Shown here in pieces: positions 1-13,800 of a stretch of 64,000 bases of DNA. Position 1 is the first letter of the stretch; each line of letters starts with the position of its first letter. This DNA comes from Aquila chrysaetos chrysaetos (Eukaryota > Chordata > Aves > Accipitriformes > Accipitridae). Under the pieces are notes generated by a model. That model saw nothing but the letters and a program-made list of their open reading frames with translations. It did not search any database and was not told the origin of the DNA. Position numbers and translations under genes: made by a program. The DNA is taken from positions 40,127,120 to 40,191,119 of the forward strand of contig NC_044006.1 in NCBI RefSeq assembly GCF_900496995.4, given 5' to 3'.

Positions 1-3000
1 GTACTGGGAGATGTTGGGGGCCATGGGCTGAATATTAGGTGGGGACAGAGGACAGAGTGTCCTTGCTCTTCCAGCCAGGTGAATACCGAGATCTGCCGTC
101 CAGGCAGCGTGCCAGGGTTTGTGCTGTTGTCAAGTTTTTGAATGTCGATTGATTTTAAACACTTTTATTTATTTATTTATTTATTATGACAGCTTCTGAG
201 CGTGTGCCAGCTGGTAAAGTACACATTACTGCTGCCACGGCCCGTAGCCACTGTGGGGATTAAAACCAGAGTATTTTCACATTTTTATGAGTTTTTCTTG
301 GCTGAAAAGAAACTTGCAAGCTTTCGGCTGTTTTTTTTTCATTTTCTGTTAGAAAGATGGTGAATTAATTTCTGATCAGCTTGCTCTGTTCCTTTAAGAC
401 TCTGAAGATCAATTTCAAGCAAGAGGAAACCAGAAGTGGGTGAGACCTGCAACCCCACGTCTCATCCTGTAACTCCCATGGGAGCTTCATAGGTCACTGC
501 CTCCTCCGCGCAGACACCATTACCTAAGCTGTAGGGCTTGATATATTTCTTTGACATATTTATATTAGCTGGTTTATAGGAAAAATATATATTTAGGCCA
601 TCAACTATAAGATCTAAGTTTAAAAGGGTACTGAGAGATGCAGACCATTCACCAACCTGACTGTCCGACCCAGCTCCAGACATGAGCTGTATTTCCAGCT
701 CTGCTTATATGTCCTTAAAGCACATTTTGGGTCACAAAGCTTTGTAAAACACATTTTAAAGAAGTATGTATTGTTAATGCTGATGCATGTCTTTGGGGTT
801 TTAAAGGAGAGCTTAATACCTGCATCTGCTCTGTAAATAAAGGATTTCGACCTGTATGGCTCTCAGAAGGCACTTTTGACAAGCTCTTAAACTTTCCTAG
901 CTCAAAAGGAAAAAGTGCCTTAGTCACCTTGCAATAGATGTACAGAATGGTACCAGGTGGCTGCGGCCCCTGGCGCGCTGGTCTTCTTGCAAGGAGGGTA
1001 AGAGGAGCCTGAATGAATGACAGCAAAGCAGATTAAAAGTCTCAGTTTCAGCTGGACAAGCCTACATTCATTAACTGACTAGTCTGCCCAGCTTGTTTAT
1101 TACTAATTCTGAGCACCATCCAAGTGGGAGAAACACCTGTGATGGGGTGTCAGCCATCAGAGGTGTCCATCTAGCAGAGTCCTGCCCATCACAAGCTGCG
1201 GGCCACCGGCACTGCTGTCAGGGTGACAAGCCTCTGGATAGCAGCTTGGCTTCCCATCGGGACCTGCTGGATGAATGTGGTCACAAACAGGAAGGGAAAC
1301 ACATGTTAAATACCTTTTTGCTTTCTTGTCCTTTCCTCCTGACAGTTGGCCTACAGCTTGTGATTTTAGGGTAAAAGTCACTTTTGTGGTCTACTTATGA
1401 CTTTTTTTCAATGAAATCCTGTAAATCTAACATGAACCCAGGACAGCACTTCTCTGGTACCTCCTTTGCAGCTGTGGGGCATTCGTAGGGTGAAGGGCAG
1501 CTCTGGGATCAGCTCTAAGAGGGCTCAGAGACCTCACATGTGCCCTGCTCCAGGGGCTCAGCCTGGGTGAAGGCTTCTCTCTGGCTCTGCACTGGACCAT
1601 CTTGGATAACAGTTCCCAAATTCCAACTGTGGTCAGAAGCAAGCAGTCTGCAGGAACAAAATGAAACATTGCAATGGCTTATCTAATATACGTTAATTTC
1701 CGAAGCAAGCTTTGCCAGTATACCCATAGATTTGTACAGTCACTTTCGTGAACTAGATTAACATATAGTCTGGACTGTAAAAATAACTTGAGTTTGAAAA
1801 TGATGAAGACTTTCTATTTTAAAGCCGACTACCATAATTTTTATGTTCTCTGAAAACAACTGCCACTTAGACAAGTCCTAGAAGGAGTTTTTCATTTTGT
1901 CTTCCTTTTGTTATTGAATACATTCTTTGATACTGAAGCTGTTGAAAGAGCAGTTTCCATACAAGATATGTAAACGCACACTCTGTGTAGACAGGGTCTT
2001 CATATTTCACAGAAAACTATGACAGTCCTATTCTTGGGCTGAGATTTTTTCCACTGATGGGGACTGCAGTATTCTGAAGCTGTGTTTAGCAAACAAAGCT
2101 AACCTGGAGCCTAAAAATATACATTGCATTTGCAGAGAGCCTGTAAGCCTGTCAAGGTAACCCTTTTGTGATATAAAACAAGCCAATACTGTAATGGTTG
2201 TACCTCTTGGAGCTATTGCAGTTACAAAATCTGTACCAATGAAATGCAGTGCTTATTGTAAGATCAAATTATAGCAGTCATACCTGTAGTGACTCTGTGA
2301 CTCATTCATTTTTTTGCTCCTTCTGCTGTCGTATTGCCTGTCATATGTGCGTGTGGGAGGTCCTTGGGTCCAGGACCAGCCTTTTCTTAAATACTTGTTT
2401 TACAAATACACCTTCCAGAACATAGCCATGGTTAATGATGGAGCCCCTGAAATATTAACTACCCACATCTTTATATAATTGATATCTATAATAGTAATTA
2501 GATAAACTTTTTTCTTGTTTCTTCATTGAGATCAGTACATGCTATCACCATTTATAGCAGCAAACCTAAATTGGGTTTCAACCTAACTTGTGGTACAGTA
2601 GTATTAGAATAAGACTATAAAGACTGAAATCAGTGGCTGTTTTGCTACCATCTTGGTTAGCTATAGTGTTTTTTCACAATAAAACCTGTTCCACAGAATT
2701 TCAAACTTTGCTGCTAAAAAGGAAAATCCAAATATTTAATAACCCAGGACTTGACTTTACTCATGAGGACATGATAAGTATCCTATTAAAGCTATAGATG
2801 TGCATCTATATTTAATCTCATCTTTGCAAAATATTTAAAGAACAACACTTTAATATTCTCTTTTTTTTTTAAAGTAGCAGTACAACTGCAGTAATACAAA
2901 TGTTTTTCTACAGTGCCTGGCAGTGATCTCTTAGCAAATAAGCCACATCGGGCTAGCTTTGATATTCTTATTCTTGTTGAATGATAATAATCCTACTGAA

Positions 3001-4715
3001 ATTTAGCTAAATCATGGAATAGGGTAATACTAGGAAAGAGTGATGATGTTGGAATGTGGCCTAAAATAAAATAATAATCACATTTTATACTGTGTTAAAT
3101 TACAAGCTGTCCATTGCTTTAATGATATGCAATTTAGTCCCAATGCAATATGTTCAAATACAATCCTGAAATTAAGACAACCCCAGAAGTATGTGTGGTA
3201 AAAATTGAAGACCTTAGTTACAGCTGCGTAAGAGTGATTGAATTCAGCATACGCCAATACAGAACTTAACTCTACATATCTTTGTATTTTATTGCTTGTG
3301 AGAACTGAAGACAGGCGAACTCAAACCTTTGCTACTTTTTAAAGGGCATTGGCATTTTCAGTATGTATTTAAATCTTTAAATGAAACAATATATCTCTAT
3401 TTTTTTAATAAATCTTCTGCCTTTCTCTTAAATTGAAATCTCTGGTTGAGTTTCAAACTTGTGAGGAAAAGTGGAGAAAGAGTCTTCTTTATGGACCCTT
3501 TCAGACTTTAACTGACTCATCTCTCAAAGGCATCATCGCAAATAGTGTTTTGATAGAGAAAAAAATCCAGATAATATAAACTACCCCTGAATGCTGTTGA
3601 ATCACACGCCTCTGGGCAGCTCTTTTCTGTGCATCAGGACTGAGAAAATGCTGTCCCCATTGATGCGGGATGGTGGAACTGATAGAATACATTTTCAGAG
3701 ACATTTGAAAAATTAGGAGTATCTCCGTCTCCTAGAAAAATTGTCTTACCTTGAGATGTGACTAATATCCAGCCTGCAATTGATTTGCACACAAATCTAG
3801 CAATTTTGCCAGGTTTGTCCTCCCAGAAACTTAATTTAGAGATTTTCTATTAATACCAGATACTTCACCATAGGCTTTTCTTCCTACTGTATTTGGCTCC
3901 CTGCCACCCTTCATTTCACAGACACCCATTCCTTCTGCCACTAGCGAGAGGAAGAAACCAACAGACATAAATAAATGTTTGCTGTCCTTGGCAAAACCTT
4001 TGCAGAAGGCCCCCACCCTGATTAGAGATATATTTCCCAAGGAGTAAATAGATTCTGGAAAAAAAACCCACCACAGTATAAATGCATCATCTTCACATCC
4101 TTTCTCTGTGAATCTTTGGTCACAGCTTCTTATATTGTTGACGGAAGTTTACAGACCAGTCAGTTGATGACAGAGCTATCAGCTAAATCTGGGTTGCAGA
4201 GTATTTATTCTTAGGGATGATGCACGAATCAGAAATAAAGCAACTTGGTTTCAGTCCCAGGGGAAATATAAGCAAATGTGCTGTGGAACCGCTTCCCGCT
4301 CTGTTATCACAGAAGTGCCCGAAGCGATTCGGTCCACAGGGAAGGCTGGTGGGCAACAGCACAGAGTGATTCCTGGTGGCATGCGGGCTGTAACGGGAAC
4401 TGGAAACTTTTGGAACAAAGGGGAGAGAAAGCAAGAATTATTTCAATCTAATTTCTAGTGTTGCTTACCTGAAATTTTCCAAAATCAGCCTGTGTCATAG
4501 CCACATTAAGATCTTAAAGCTCTGCATAGCCTTCAGCACAAGAAGGAACTTACAGACTTAAGGGACCACCCGGTTTCTTAAATCCCCGCTTGGATTACAG
4601 TGTTACAAGCAATGCACACAGGATGTAGGAAAATCCTATCGAATGGAAACTCCTCCTATTCTGTAAGAAATGTTTGTGGTGTTCAAGACAACAGATGAGT
4701 GTTTGTATTGAACAG
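1..4715. other. DNA 5' of the first visible COLQ exon (probably intron 1)
   Basis: No exon could be supported here. Because the exon at 4716 opens inside a codon (phase 1) and lacks a signal peptide, this stretch is inferred to be COLQ intron 1. A short TTTA microsatellite lies at about 165-186. The rest is ordinary AT-rich unique-looking sequence. The open frames present have no recognisable protein similarity and no splice phase that fits COLQ. Confidence 0.6.
165..186. repeat. (TTTA)n microsatellite
   Basis: About five to six tandem TTTA/TTAT units follow a short T run. It is a simple repeat with no further structure. Confidence 0.85.
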
Positions 4716-4828
4716 ATCTCCCTTGTTTGGAACAGAAGAAACAGCTCAACCGCAGAGCGTGCTGCTTCCTCGGCCCTCCTCCACCACCCCTGTTTCCACC
4801 ACCGTACTTCAGGCACGGCTGGAGCTCT
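4716..4828 (+). CDS. COLQ: COLQ exon: proline-rich attachment domain (PRAD)
   Basis: The exon starts after a modest acceptor (gaacag) and ends at CT|gtaagtg, phase 1 in and 0 out, 113 nt. It reads through [15 protein letters not shown] and then five prolines, Leu-Phe, three prolines, Tyr-Phe. The Cys-Cys pair followed by P5-LF-P3 is the hallmark of the ColQ PRAD. That segment threads through the WAT helices of four AChE or BChE T-subunits and forms disulfides with two of them. The acceptor's pyrimidine tract is poor, so the exact start could move slightly, but the reading frame is fixed by the motif. Confidence 0.95.
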
Positions 4829-7800
4829 GTAAGTGTGGCCCAGGAGCCTTTCTCTTCTTTTTTACATGACTTTTTTGATGTATGACAAAGACTGAAGCAT
4901 CCTCTCAAGCACTGCTTCATGGCATCACTCAGCAAACCCATCTGGCTGTGTTGATACGGCTCTGTTAGGACAATCATTCAACATCCCAGACTGGTGCTTG
5001 AAGTAAATCTCAGATCAAGGAATGGAACGAGGCTGGGTTTGTTCAGGCAGTTAATTCAATTAACTTAAAATATTCTCCTTAGTCTGTTTTGGGAACTTTC
5101 TTAGAGTAAGGCAATCCTGAACTAAAGGAAATGGCAATGCAATAAACCAAGTAAGGACAGAAAGGCCTTAAATCACCCTGTACAGTGATTTCAGGGTATA
5201 CATTATGTATGTGTCCTGTTTTGCATCACATTTGCCTTTTACCCAGTAGGTGAAACAAAGGTCCCAAAATCCTCCTATGGAATCTATTCCCGACATTTCA
5301 TTTTGCAGAAAGACAAACATGTTTGAGTTGCTGGTATGGAGTTTTCACTCACTCACCCACCTATGCACATACCTGCTCTATATGATATATATCCATACAC
5401 TTATGTTAATATATGCAACATACAAGATACAATGGGTATATGATATAGCAGTTTGCCCCATTACTCTTATTGCCAGGTTCTGTTAACACCATTGTATTTT
5501 CCATCCCAACATTAAGAATTTTTCTACCTACTCAGTAATTCCTATTTCTTAATTCTACTATTCATTTACCATATAGAAATACTGCAATAATTGCTAGTCT
5601 TATGTAAATAATGATTAGTAAGATGTCTGACAAGAACTAACCCAAGAAAAAATACAGTGTAAAATCCTCCATTGTCTTCAGAGAGATCAGGACTGAGGTC
5701 AAGGTACTATTCCCCCTAAATCAAAATCTAGTTGCCTCCCTTTTCTTCATCCCCTCCCTGTGCCTTGATTTCCGCAGGAAGGAGACCCAGAGACAGGATC
5801 TCCTTAGGAATATGGTGTACTCCTTCAGTGAGGATGAAGTTGGCACTAGGGTCCCTGAGATTGCCCCAAGCAGCCCAGAGAGTAACCTGGGCATAAAATC
5901 ACCCTTCACACCATCTCCCCCATAAAAACACGAAATAAAACTAAGTAGTAACTAGGAGGGTGGGAACCACGTGAATTCACTACGAGCAGTTTGTGCTTTG
6001 GAGTCTCTAGTTGGAGACTCCTTTTGTCACAAGACATAAATAAGCCAGTTTACTCATGCAAGCCTAATTTGGAAGTCAAAAGATTAGATGTTCATTGAGC
6101 ATTAAAGACATTGGCTCTGATCTGCAGTGAATGAATGCCTACGGGTTAGTATCTTCTGGAGCGAAGTTCATGCTGCCTACAGCCTCACTGAGCGTAGCCT
6201 CTATTTTTAGAGCAAAGACACTATTTTTGGAGAGGATCTGCTACTTGCAAAGTGGGATGGAGAGAGCAGGGTCAGGTCTAAGAATAGGCCAGGGTCCCAC
6301 GCTGGCTCGGAAGGGCGCGCAGCAGCCTGGCTGCAGTGTGCCTCTGGGAGAGGAGGAGGAGGAGGAGGAGGAAGTGTGGGGCAGGACACTGCTGAAGTGC
6401 TAATGTTCAGGCATCCATGAAGATAACCTTGTGACAAACCCTGGGCTTCTCCTTAAGGGAGTGAATAAACTCTCCTGAGGCTGTAGCGTTTGGTGGCTGG
6501 TTTTTTTATGCATTTCTCCAACAGGCGATGTATGGCTGCATGTTCACTTGTATGTTTTATGTTACGTAGAAACTGCTTGCCCTGGATATGAAAGAGTTGT
6601 GTCGGGAGCTCCAGATAATAGAGGCTTCCTCTCTGCCCAAATCGCATTGCCCTGCAGGGCCTCCTGGCCCCCAGGTGAGTGATGCATTTGCAATTAAACC
6701 ACATCATTCTCTCCAAGGTTCTTACAAAGCTGTAAAACATCTGCAAATGCTTTTTACCACTTAATAAACATACCGAGCTCTGACTTAATTTCATTGTGAT
6801 ATGACTATGCATAAATCATGTAGGCTTTGTACCCTATGTTCTCATCCCTGCCTTGCATACTCCAGTTGGTTTCAAGTTCACCCTTCATTTTTGTGGAGTT
6901 TTACAGTGGGTAGCACCCATCAAAAATCTCAGAGGTGCCATCACTTCCTTCAGAGGCATCATCACTTCCTTCAGAGGCTCTTTGTTAGCTTTTTCTTTGC
7001 TTTAGACACTGTTGTCCTTTATGTGAGGGAAGGAGCTCATGGAGTGGATGCACAAGAGGTGCAATGAACTTGAATGTTAGTGGCGTACATCCCTGAGAAG
7101 GCAACCACCTACAGTAAATGTCAGAGACAAGGAAGGGCTTCAGGAGGGCAGTGGGATGGGATTCAGGAGATGTGGGGTGTCCTAGCTTGACCTGCAACAT
7201 CTCTGCCTCTGACTTGCTGGGTAGCCTTTGGCCAGCCTTTTTAACCTCCCATTTAATTTTCTACAATTTGTACATTCAGAAATCTTCTGAAGGAGGTCAG
7301 AAATCTTCTGAGGAAATGGTCCACCTCTAGGGGGAAGGTTTTTGCGAACATCTCCATACTTTGGATAAGATCACCCATCTGTCTTTCCATTCCAGTTCGT
7401 TCCCTCCAAAGAAAAATGAAACTTTTCATGGAGACGTACTTCCAGTTTCTCCTGGGGCTCAGGTGATCCCAATCTATGTGCTGTGCACGGTGCTTTGGGA
7501 CAGTGATCTTCCTCGAGGTCCCTGGGTGCCTGTTTTATAACAATACAGCTAATAGCAGGCATGACACAGGACCTTTGCTGCAGCAAAGCTGTGACTGAGG
7601 CTTTGGCAGCCTGAGAAGTTAACAAGCACCCAAACACTATTTAAAAAGTACGGACTGTACATCACAGTAAAGATTCAGTTATGTGGCAAAAAGCTTAGCT
7701 TTAATTATCTAGAGGTCAATACTTCAGAAGGCATTTGTAAATAGTCTAGAAGTAGCAATGTGAAAGCCACAAGGTCTTGCTTTATGAACCTTGACTTCAT

Positions 7801-10800
7801 TGTTCTGCCATTTTGTCTTTGCTGAGATGCAGGATGAGGCTGATTCATTTAGCATATGAATCATAAGGTGCGGAGAGCAGCGATGGGAAGTGTTTGTCCT
7901 GTCCTGTATTGAGAAAACTCTTCTCTGCATTATGAAACAGCCCTGCAGTATGGTTGGCCATGATCCAGAGCTGCAGTACATGTGAAAGAAGCAGGTGTTG
8001 TTTCAGTCTTCACTAGACTGTCTTTTTTTTAAAAAAATACTCTTAATACTCTCTCTGACTTAAATTGGAAGAACAGTAATATTAATTCTATTGTTCTACA
8101 AGGTCCATTGATATAAATGACATTAATCTTGCAATCAAATGATCTATGATCCCTCCAAGAACATTTTTTAAATAGACTGGGCTGGCAGATTTTATCACAA
8201 CAGCAGACAGTAGGGTGGGTATAACATGGCTTCGGAATTTTTAATTATAAATTACAGGACTGTGTGTTGTAATGGGACAATGTTAGAGCCAGAAGTCTGT
8301 TGACTCAGAGCTGAATTTTAACACTTTTTCATAAGAAGGAGAATTAGATTTGTAATGATATAACTCAGAGTATAATTCCTCCCATGTGTAACCTAAGGTA
8401 AAATGAAAGAAATAAGATAAAATATGGCTCTGACTCTAATAGGGTGCATTCTGATTTACACTATTGAAAACCTAAAATAACTCTACTGATGAAAATAGTT
8501 GGAGTAATTTGCATTTGAAGGTACACTTTGTTCCCATTCACGTACAATTTGCATCATGTTTTGGACAGTATAAGACAGCCAGGATCCAGACCTGATGTGA
8601 GTGATTTGTACAGTGAATCTAATGCTCAGGCTCATGGCATTCTAAAATAAAAGGTGGTCTGTGAACTGAAGCATTCTAGAAACAAAATTCTTTTTCTGAT
8701 TTTTTTTTTCTGAAATGGGGTTCAAGGTCTGCCTGGATTAAGCAGTCTCCTGAAAGGAAAATCAGCCTCATTTGAGAGAGACAAATATCCTCAGGATTCA
8801 GAAGTGGTGACAATCCTCTATGTCCATACCACACTGCAGAGCCCATCCCACGTGTTTTATGCCACTTCTTTTACCACCCTTTTGGCTGACCTCCTTTGCC
8901 AGCTGATGTGGTGTCTCCGTGTCCTCGTTGTCGCTAATTCTTCAGGACTCCAATAACTTCTCATCTTTCCTTTGCCCCAGGCCTTTTTTCTTGCTAGTTT
9001 TCCTCATCTAGATGCCCCTGCACTTCTCACGTCAGTCCAACTCTCTAGCCTGCCATTCAGCAGTGGCACAGAGCTGGCATTTAGAGGTCACATTCAAACA
9101 CCACGTCCAACACCCCAACCTTGTGGGTTCACACTGTTCCCAGGAGACACCTACAAGGTCAAAGGCTGAGGGAAGACAACGACTAGTGCCTCCTTACTAA
9201 TGCAGTTTAATAATAGCATTCACTTTTCTCCCTAGGGTCCACAAGGTATTCCTGGTATAATGGGACCAAAAGGGGAGAAAGTAAGTGTCTGTTGTTATGG
9301 AGTTTGGTATGTTTTTGAAGGGCAAAGAAAGAAGGGGGGGGGAATGTTCACTTTTTTCCTTGTCTGTTTAGTGAATGGTGGGCCTTAGGGATATAGGGAT
9401 TTGCTTTAATTTGAATGTAAAGCTGTGAATTGGTTTGAAGCTATAATTTAAAGCTCCATCTTTCAGTGTTCATTTTTCAGTCTTGGAATGTTTTTTATGG
9501 CTTCTCATGATAGCTACCTCTGTCTAGAGTATGCGTGAAGAAAGCAGCTCAGGTGCACAAGTCAGTGATCTTACTGATCTGAAGGCTTTCGAATGCACTG
9601 TCCCTCTGGAAGGACATGAGAAGCAGAGCTCTCCCATGTACTGTTAATTGTATGGGTCAGCTCAGATGTTAAAACTGGCCTATATGTTAAGTTTGGCTTC
9701 AGATCTGCAAAACATTTGCTCCATGATGATGCCTAAAGAGCCTTTTCCTGAAGCTAGGCATGTAATTACATGCTTTGCTCTACAAGGGGATGACTGTAGA
9801 TTTAGGACTGAGAACACAGGAGAGACCAAGGAGCTCTGTTAAAGCAATTCTTCTCACTTTACCTCTGGAAGCAGAGTCCTGAACACAAAGATATTCGCAA
9901 CATTTACTTATTTATTTAATGTAAATGCACTGACTAATGAGTCACTGTGCTTTGTGTGGTGCCTATGAGACTAACATACTCCTTTCTCTGGCAGGGGGAG
10001 ATTGGCCGGCCAGGAAGAAAGGTATGAACAAAGGTGCTGCCTCAGAAACCTGTCTAATACTTGACACGTAGCAGCTGTCAGAGAGGGGTGCAGACAGTAG
10101 TTAAATAAAAATCAGCTAATGTTGAAGTCTAACCTGTTTGTGCTGCTTTCCCTGGTACCCAGGGTGGGTGGTAGGGAGCTCTGGGTGCAGGGCTGGAGAG
10201 CTGGGCCCTCTGGCTTGGAGAGCTGTCCCAGCCGGTTTGAATTCGACAAATTCCCTCAGTAAAAGCCTGCAGCTCTAGCCAGACAATTAAAACAGAGTGG
10301 GAAATTATCTGAACTATGTCTCTGTGGACAGGGAAGCAGAGTATGGGAACTATCATAAAAGGTGTATTAAAAAAAGCCCAAAGCAAAATCAAACTTTTTA
10401 CTCCTCCAAAGTCTAAACAAGGCTTGACCAAACACCCCCAAAGGAGGAATAACCATTAATGATTACACTCACAGAGTTCTGGCACAAATGCAGTATGCTG
10501 ACTACAATCCCATGCTTGGTGTCATATGAACCATGATATATTGTCAAAAATATGCGCCCCTACATGTGGTGAAACAGAATACGTTATCTCAGTCGCTAAG
10601 TACCTCTATTTAATGTAATTAACTTTAAAAGAAGTCAGAAATGCAGGATGAAATCAGAGATATGCAGGCGGTAGTCACTAACCAGGAAAAGAAGTACCCT
10701 TCTAATAATATGCCAAGGATTTTAACACCCTTCTAATAATATACAAAGGATTTTAGCACTAGCTACCAATCAGTAATTCAAATAAATATGAAACACATAA

Positions 10801-13800
10801 ACAAAAGAGGTCTTTTTCTTTAATCTAAGTTGCAAATGCCTTACAGTAAACAAAAATACTACTTCTTATATATATTCAAGTGTTCAAATCAGCAATGTCT
10901 TAGAGAGAGTCACCCACCAACCTACAAGAGAGTGCAAACTTTAAACACAGTACATCAGTACTTACTCTTCTGACAAAAACTAGTAGGTCCCAAAAGAGAA
11001 GTTGCTCAGGTTGGAAATAAAACAGTATATCTCTTGCTAAAACCTGTCTGGTTCGTGGGAGGTCACTCTTAGCCCCAAATGTCATGATGACATTTCTAAG
11101 ATCATGTTGTCAAGTGGCGTAAAGCAGTGGAATAGCACTAATCTGCAGCATTTTAGGAGACACACAAAGAGTGATTTACAGGCAGTAATCAAAATAGATA
11201 AATAACTCTATGATGTGTGTAGTTATTGCTAGTCATATAGTAGCTAATAAAGAGGAATTATAGCTAGTAATATGAGAATGTTCAGAATAGGAATAATAGT
11301 AAATACAAATAAGAATATCTTAGTTAAAGATTTGGTTCTGTTCTTAATGTAAATTGGATTCATACTGACATAATTACATGCAGGTCTTTTTGATTGACAT
11401 CCTATTATTAAATGAAAAGAGGATCTAAGTTATTGATACTGGATTTTTAGGATTATTATTTTGACTGCATGTAGATTTACTCTGTAGCTGACCTACTTAT
11501 TTGACTCAGTATAACCTGGTATTTCTGTGAGCCCACACTTGCTCCAGTAGCATCAAGACAAACTGTATTATGAATATAATATAGTAATTTTTTTGTATTG
11601 AAAACAAGGTAAAGAAGAATTTGCAGGTCTTTTCCTGAAAAGACTTTATTCCTCCATATCTCCTGTCTGCAATGGAGGCCTGTGTGTAGGAATGATGTTA
11701 CATGAATCATTGTAATCAATGTTTTCTGTTCAAGGGTAGACCAGGTCCCCCGGGTGTCCCTGGGATGCCAGGACCAGTAGGATGGCCTGGACCTGTGGGA
11801 CCGAAGGTAAGACTAAAATTGACATGGAATATAACCTGTTCAACATCATGATCTGAACAGAACAGTTGTCTTGGGAAGTCCCTAAACCACTATCTGCTGG
11901 AGGTTGGGAAGCTGCAGCAGTGCAAGGACAGTCTGTGCTTGTCCCGTTTCTTACACTGCTCTGCAAATACCTGCCCAGTCTAGGGTTAGGTTACTCCATC
12001 TTCAGCCTAGCCCCTGTAGCACTTCTTATGTTGATTAAAATATGTCAAAGGGAAATTGAAAATCAATCTAATGAAGACTCATTGATAACCACTGGTATCT
12101 CACAGTCACATGAATCAGTGTTTCAAAACTGATCATCATCTTTATGACTGTTCTTTTATGACCTCTTTGCCTGAATGTCTACTTCTCGGCAGTGTAACTG
12201 TGTGCCCATGCGATCAGAGTGAGAATACCTCACTGGTATCAGGAGAAAGAGATTACCAACCATGAGGATTGCTGATCGCATCTTTGAAGTTCACTCCCAT
12301 ACAAACAAACACTCATTCCTGTGATTTTTAATAACCAACAGTGAAAGAAATGGCAGGACAGGCTTTGCTACTGCAGAGTAGTTGCTTCACCTGCATTTAT
12401 TACAAAAAAGCTGCAGGACAGTCCTTTACTGAGTATTATCTTATGCAAAAGGTATACAGCTCTTCTCAAGAGCCACAGTATATGGAGTTTCTACTGGGAC
12501 TTTTGAGATAACTTGCTTTTCTTCAAGCCAGTATGCATCAGACAAAAGGACTACACACAATGTTTAGTTCAAAGCGACATTTTCCAGTAAATCTTTGACC
12601 CTTTATTTGCTCCATGAAGGTTGGTGCCCCCACCTCAGAGTATGTGATGCAGTAGCTCTTGCTACTGCAGGAATAATAGTAGATGACTTCTGAATTCAAG
12701 CCACATCTGGGAAGCAGACCCTCTAGCTCTTCACAGCTGTGTTAGATGAAGAACATCATATTATAGTATGTGGAAATGTAGGCAAGCAACAGCAGAGGAT
12801 GTACTTAAAAGAAGCCAATGTTCACTTTGAATTGTGAGATGGGAAATGGTGTGTGTCCCCCCCAAATGCATTGTGTTTTCTTTTGTTTGTGATTTCCCAC
12901 AGTGAGAGCAGTCAGGGCAGAAGGAAGGTCCAACTCCCTCCTTCCCTCACAGTCAGTACTGAGAGCAGAGCAGTCAGAAAACTCATTCACTTGGCCTTTT
13001 CCTTAAATAAGCTCTGGTTTTATTTATGAAGTCTTCCTAATTTTTATTTTATCTCCTCTTCAACTATTGCTATGCTTTTTCATCACACTCCTAGAAGCAT
13101 CCCTCACATTCAGTAGTAATACTTTTGCCTATACTTTGCAAGTCTTACTTGCTGTTTGATTCCAGTTCTTCTGCTTTTATTGTCTCCTCTGATACCTGTC
13201 TCCTCTGTTCTTTAGATGGGTTCACACTTTCATTTCTTCTAGTCTTTATAAATTTTGGTTTTATGCCTGTCAATGAAGACTCCAGTCAAATAGAAGCCAG
13301 CAGATCTCTGTGCTCACTTCCATCAGTTGTGTCTCCTTTCTCTTCTCATCTCTGATCTTCCCAAACTTGTGATACTTCGCTATAGTCATTTGCTGCATCC
13401 TCTTCTTGCTGTAAATCTCCCTCTGTAAATCTTGCCTTGTTTCAATTTTAAAGTAAGATGCTGCTTGGTTTTTTTTCTCAGTACCATCTCTGTGCCTTCT
13501 ATTTCTTCAGCTGGGTCTCCTTACTTGTCTTCCCTTTCTTTGACACAACCTTGATCCAATCCTTATTTCTCCTACTTTGTTTCTTCAAGTCTTTTCTGAA
13601 CTTCTGCCGGGGCAGCAGCCAATGTGAAAATTCTCTCCATTTCTAGGACAGTGAAAGCCAAAGGAGAATGAGAGCCAACTGTATTCTGCTGGTAGCACTG
13701 CTGCATGTTTGCAGGGACTACTCCATATTTCACACTAGACATAATTATCTGACAGCAGCCAGAGAAGTTGTTGTAAAGCCTTTTCATGATTTACTGGCTC

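Noticed and set aside
1302..1376. Leader-like ATG frame with a hydrophobic run, considered as COLQ exon 1
   Set aside because: The nearby donor leaves phase 2, while the PRAD exon requires phase 1. The start context is weak and the residues do not resemble the known ColQ leader.
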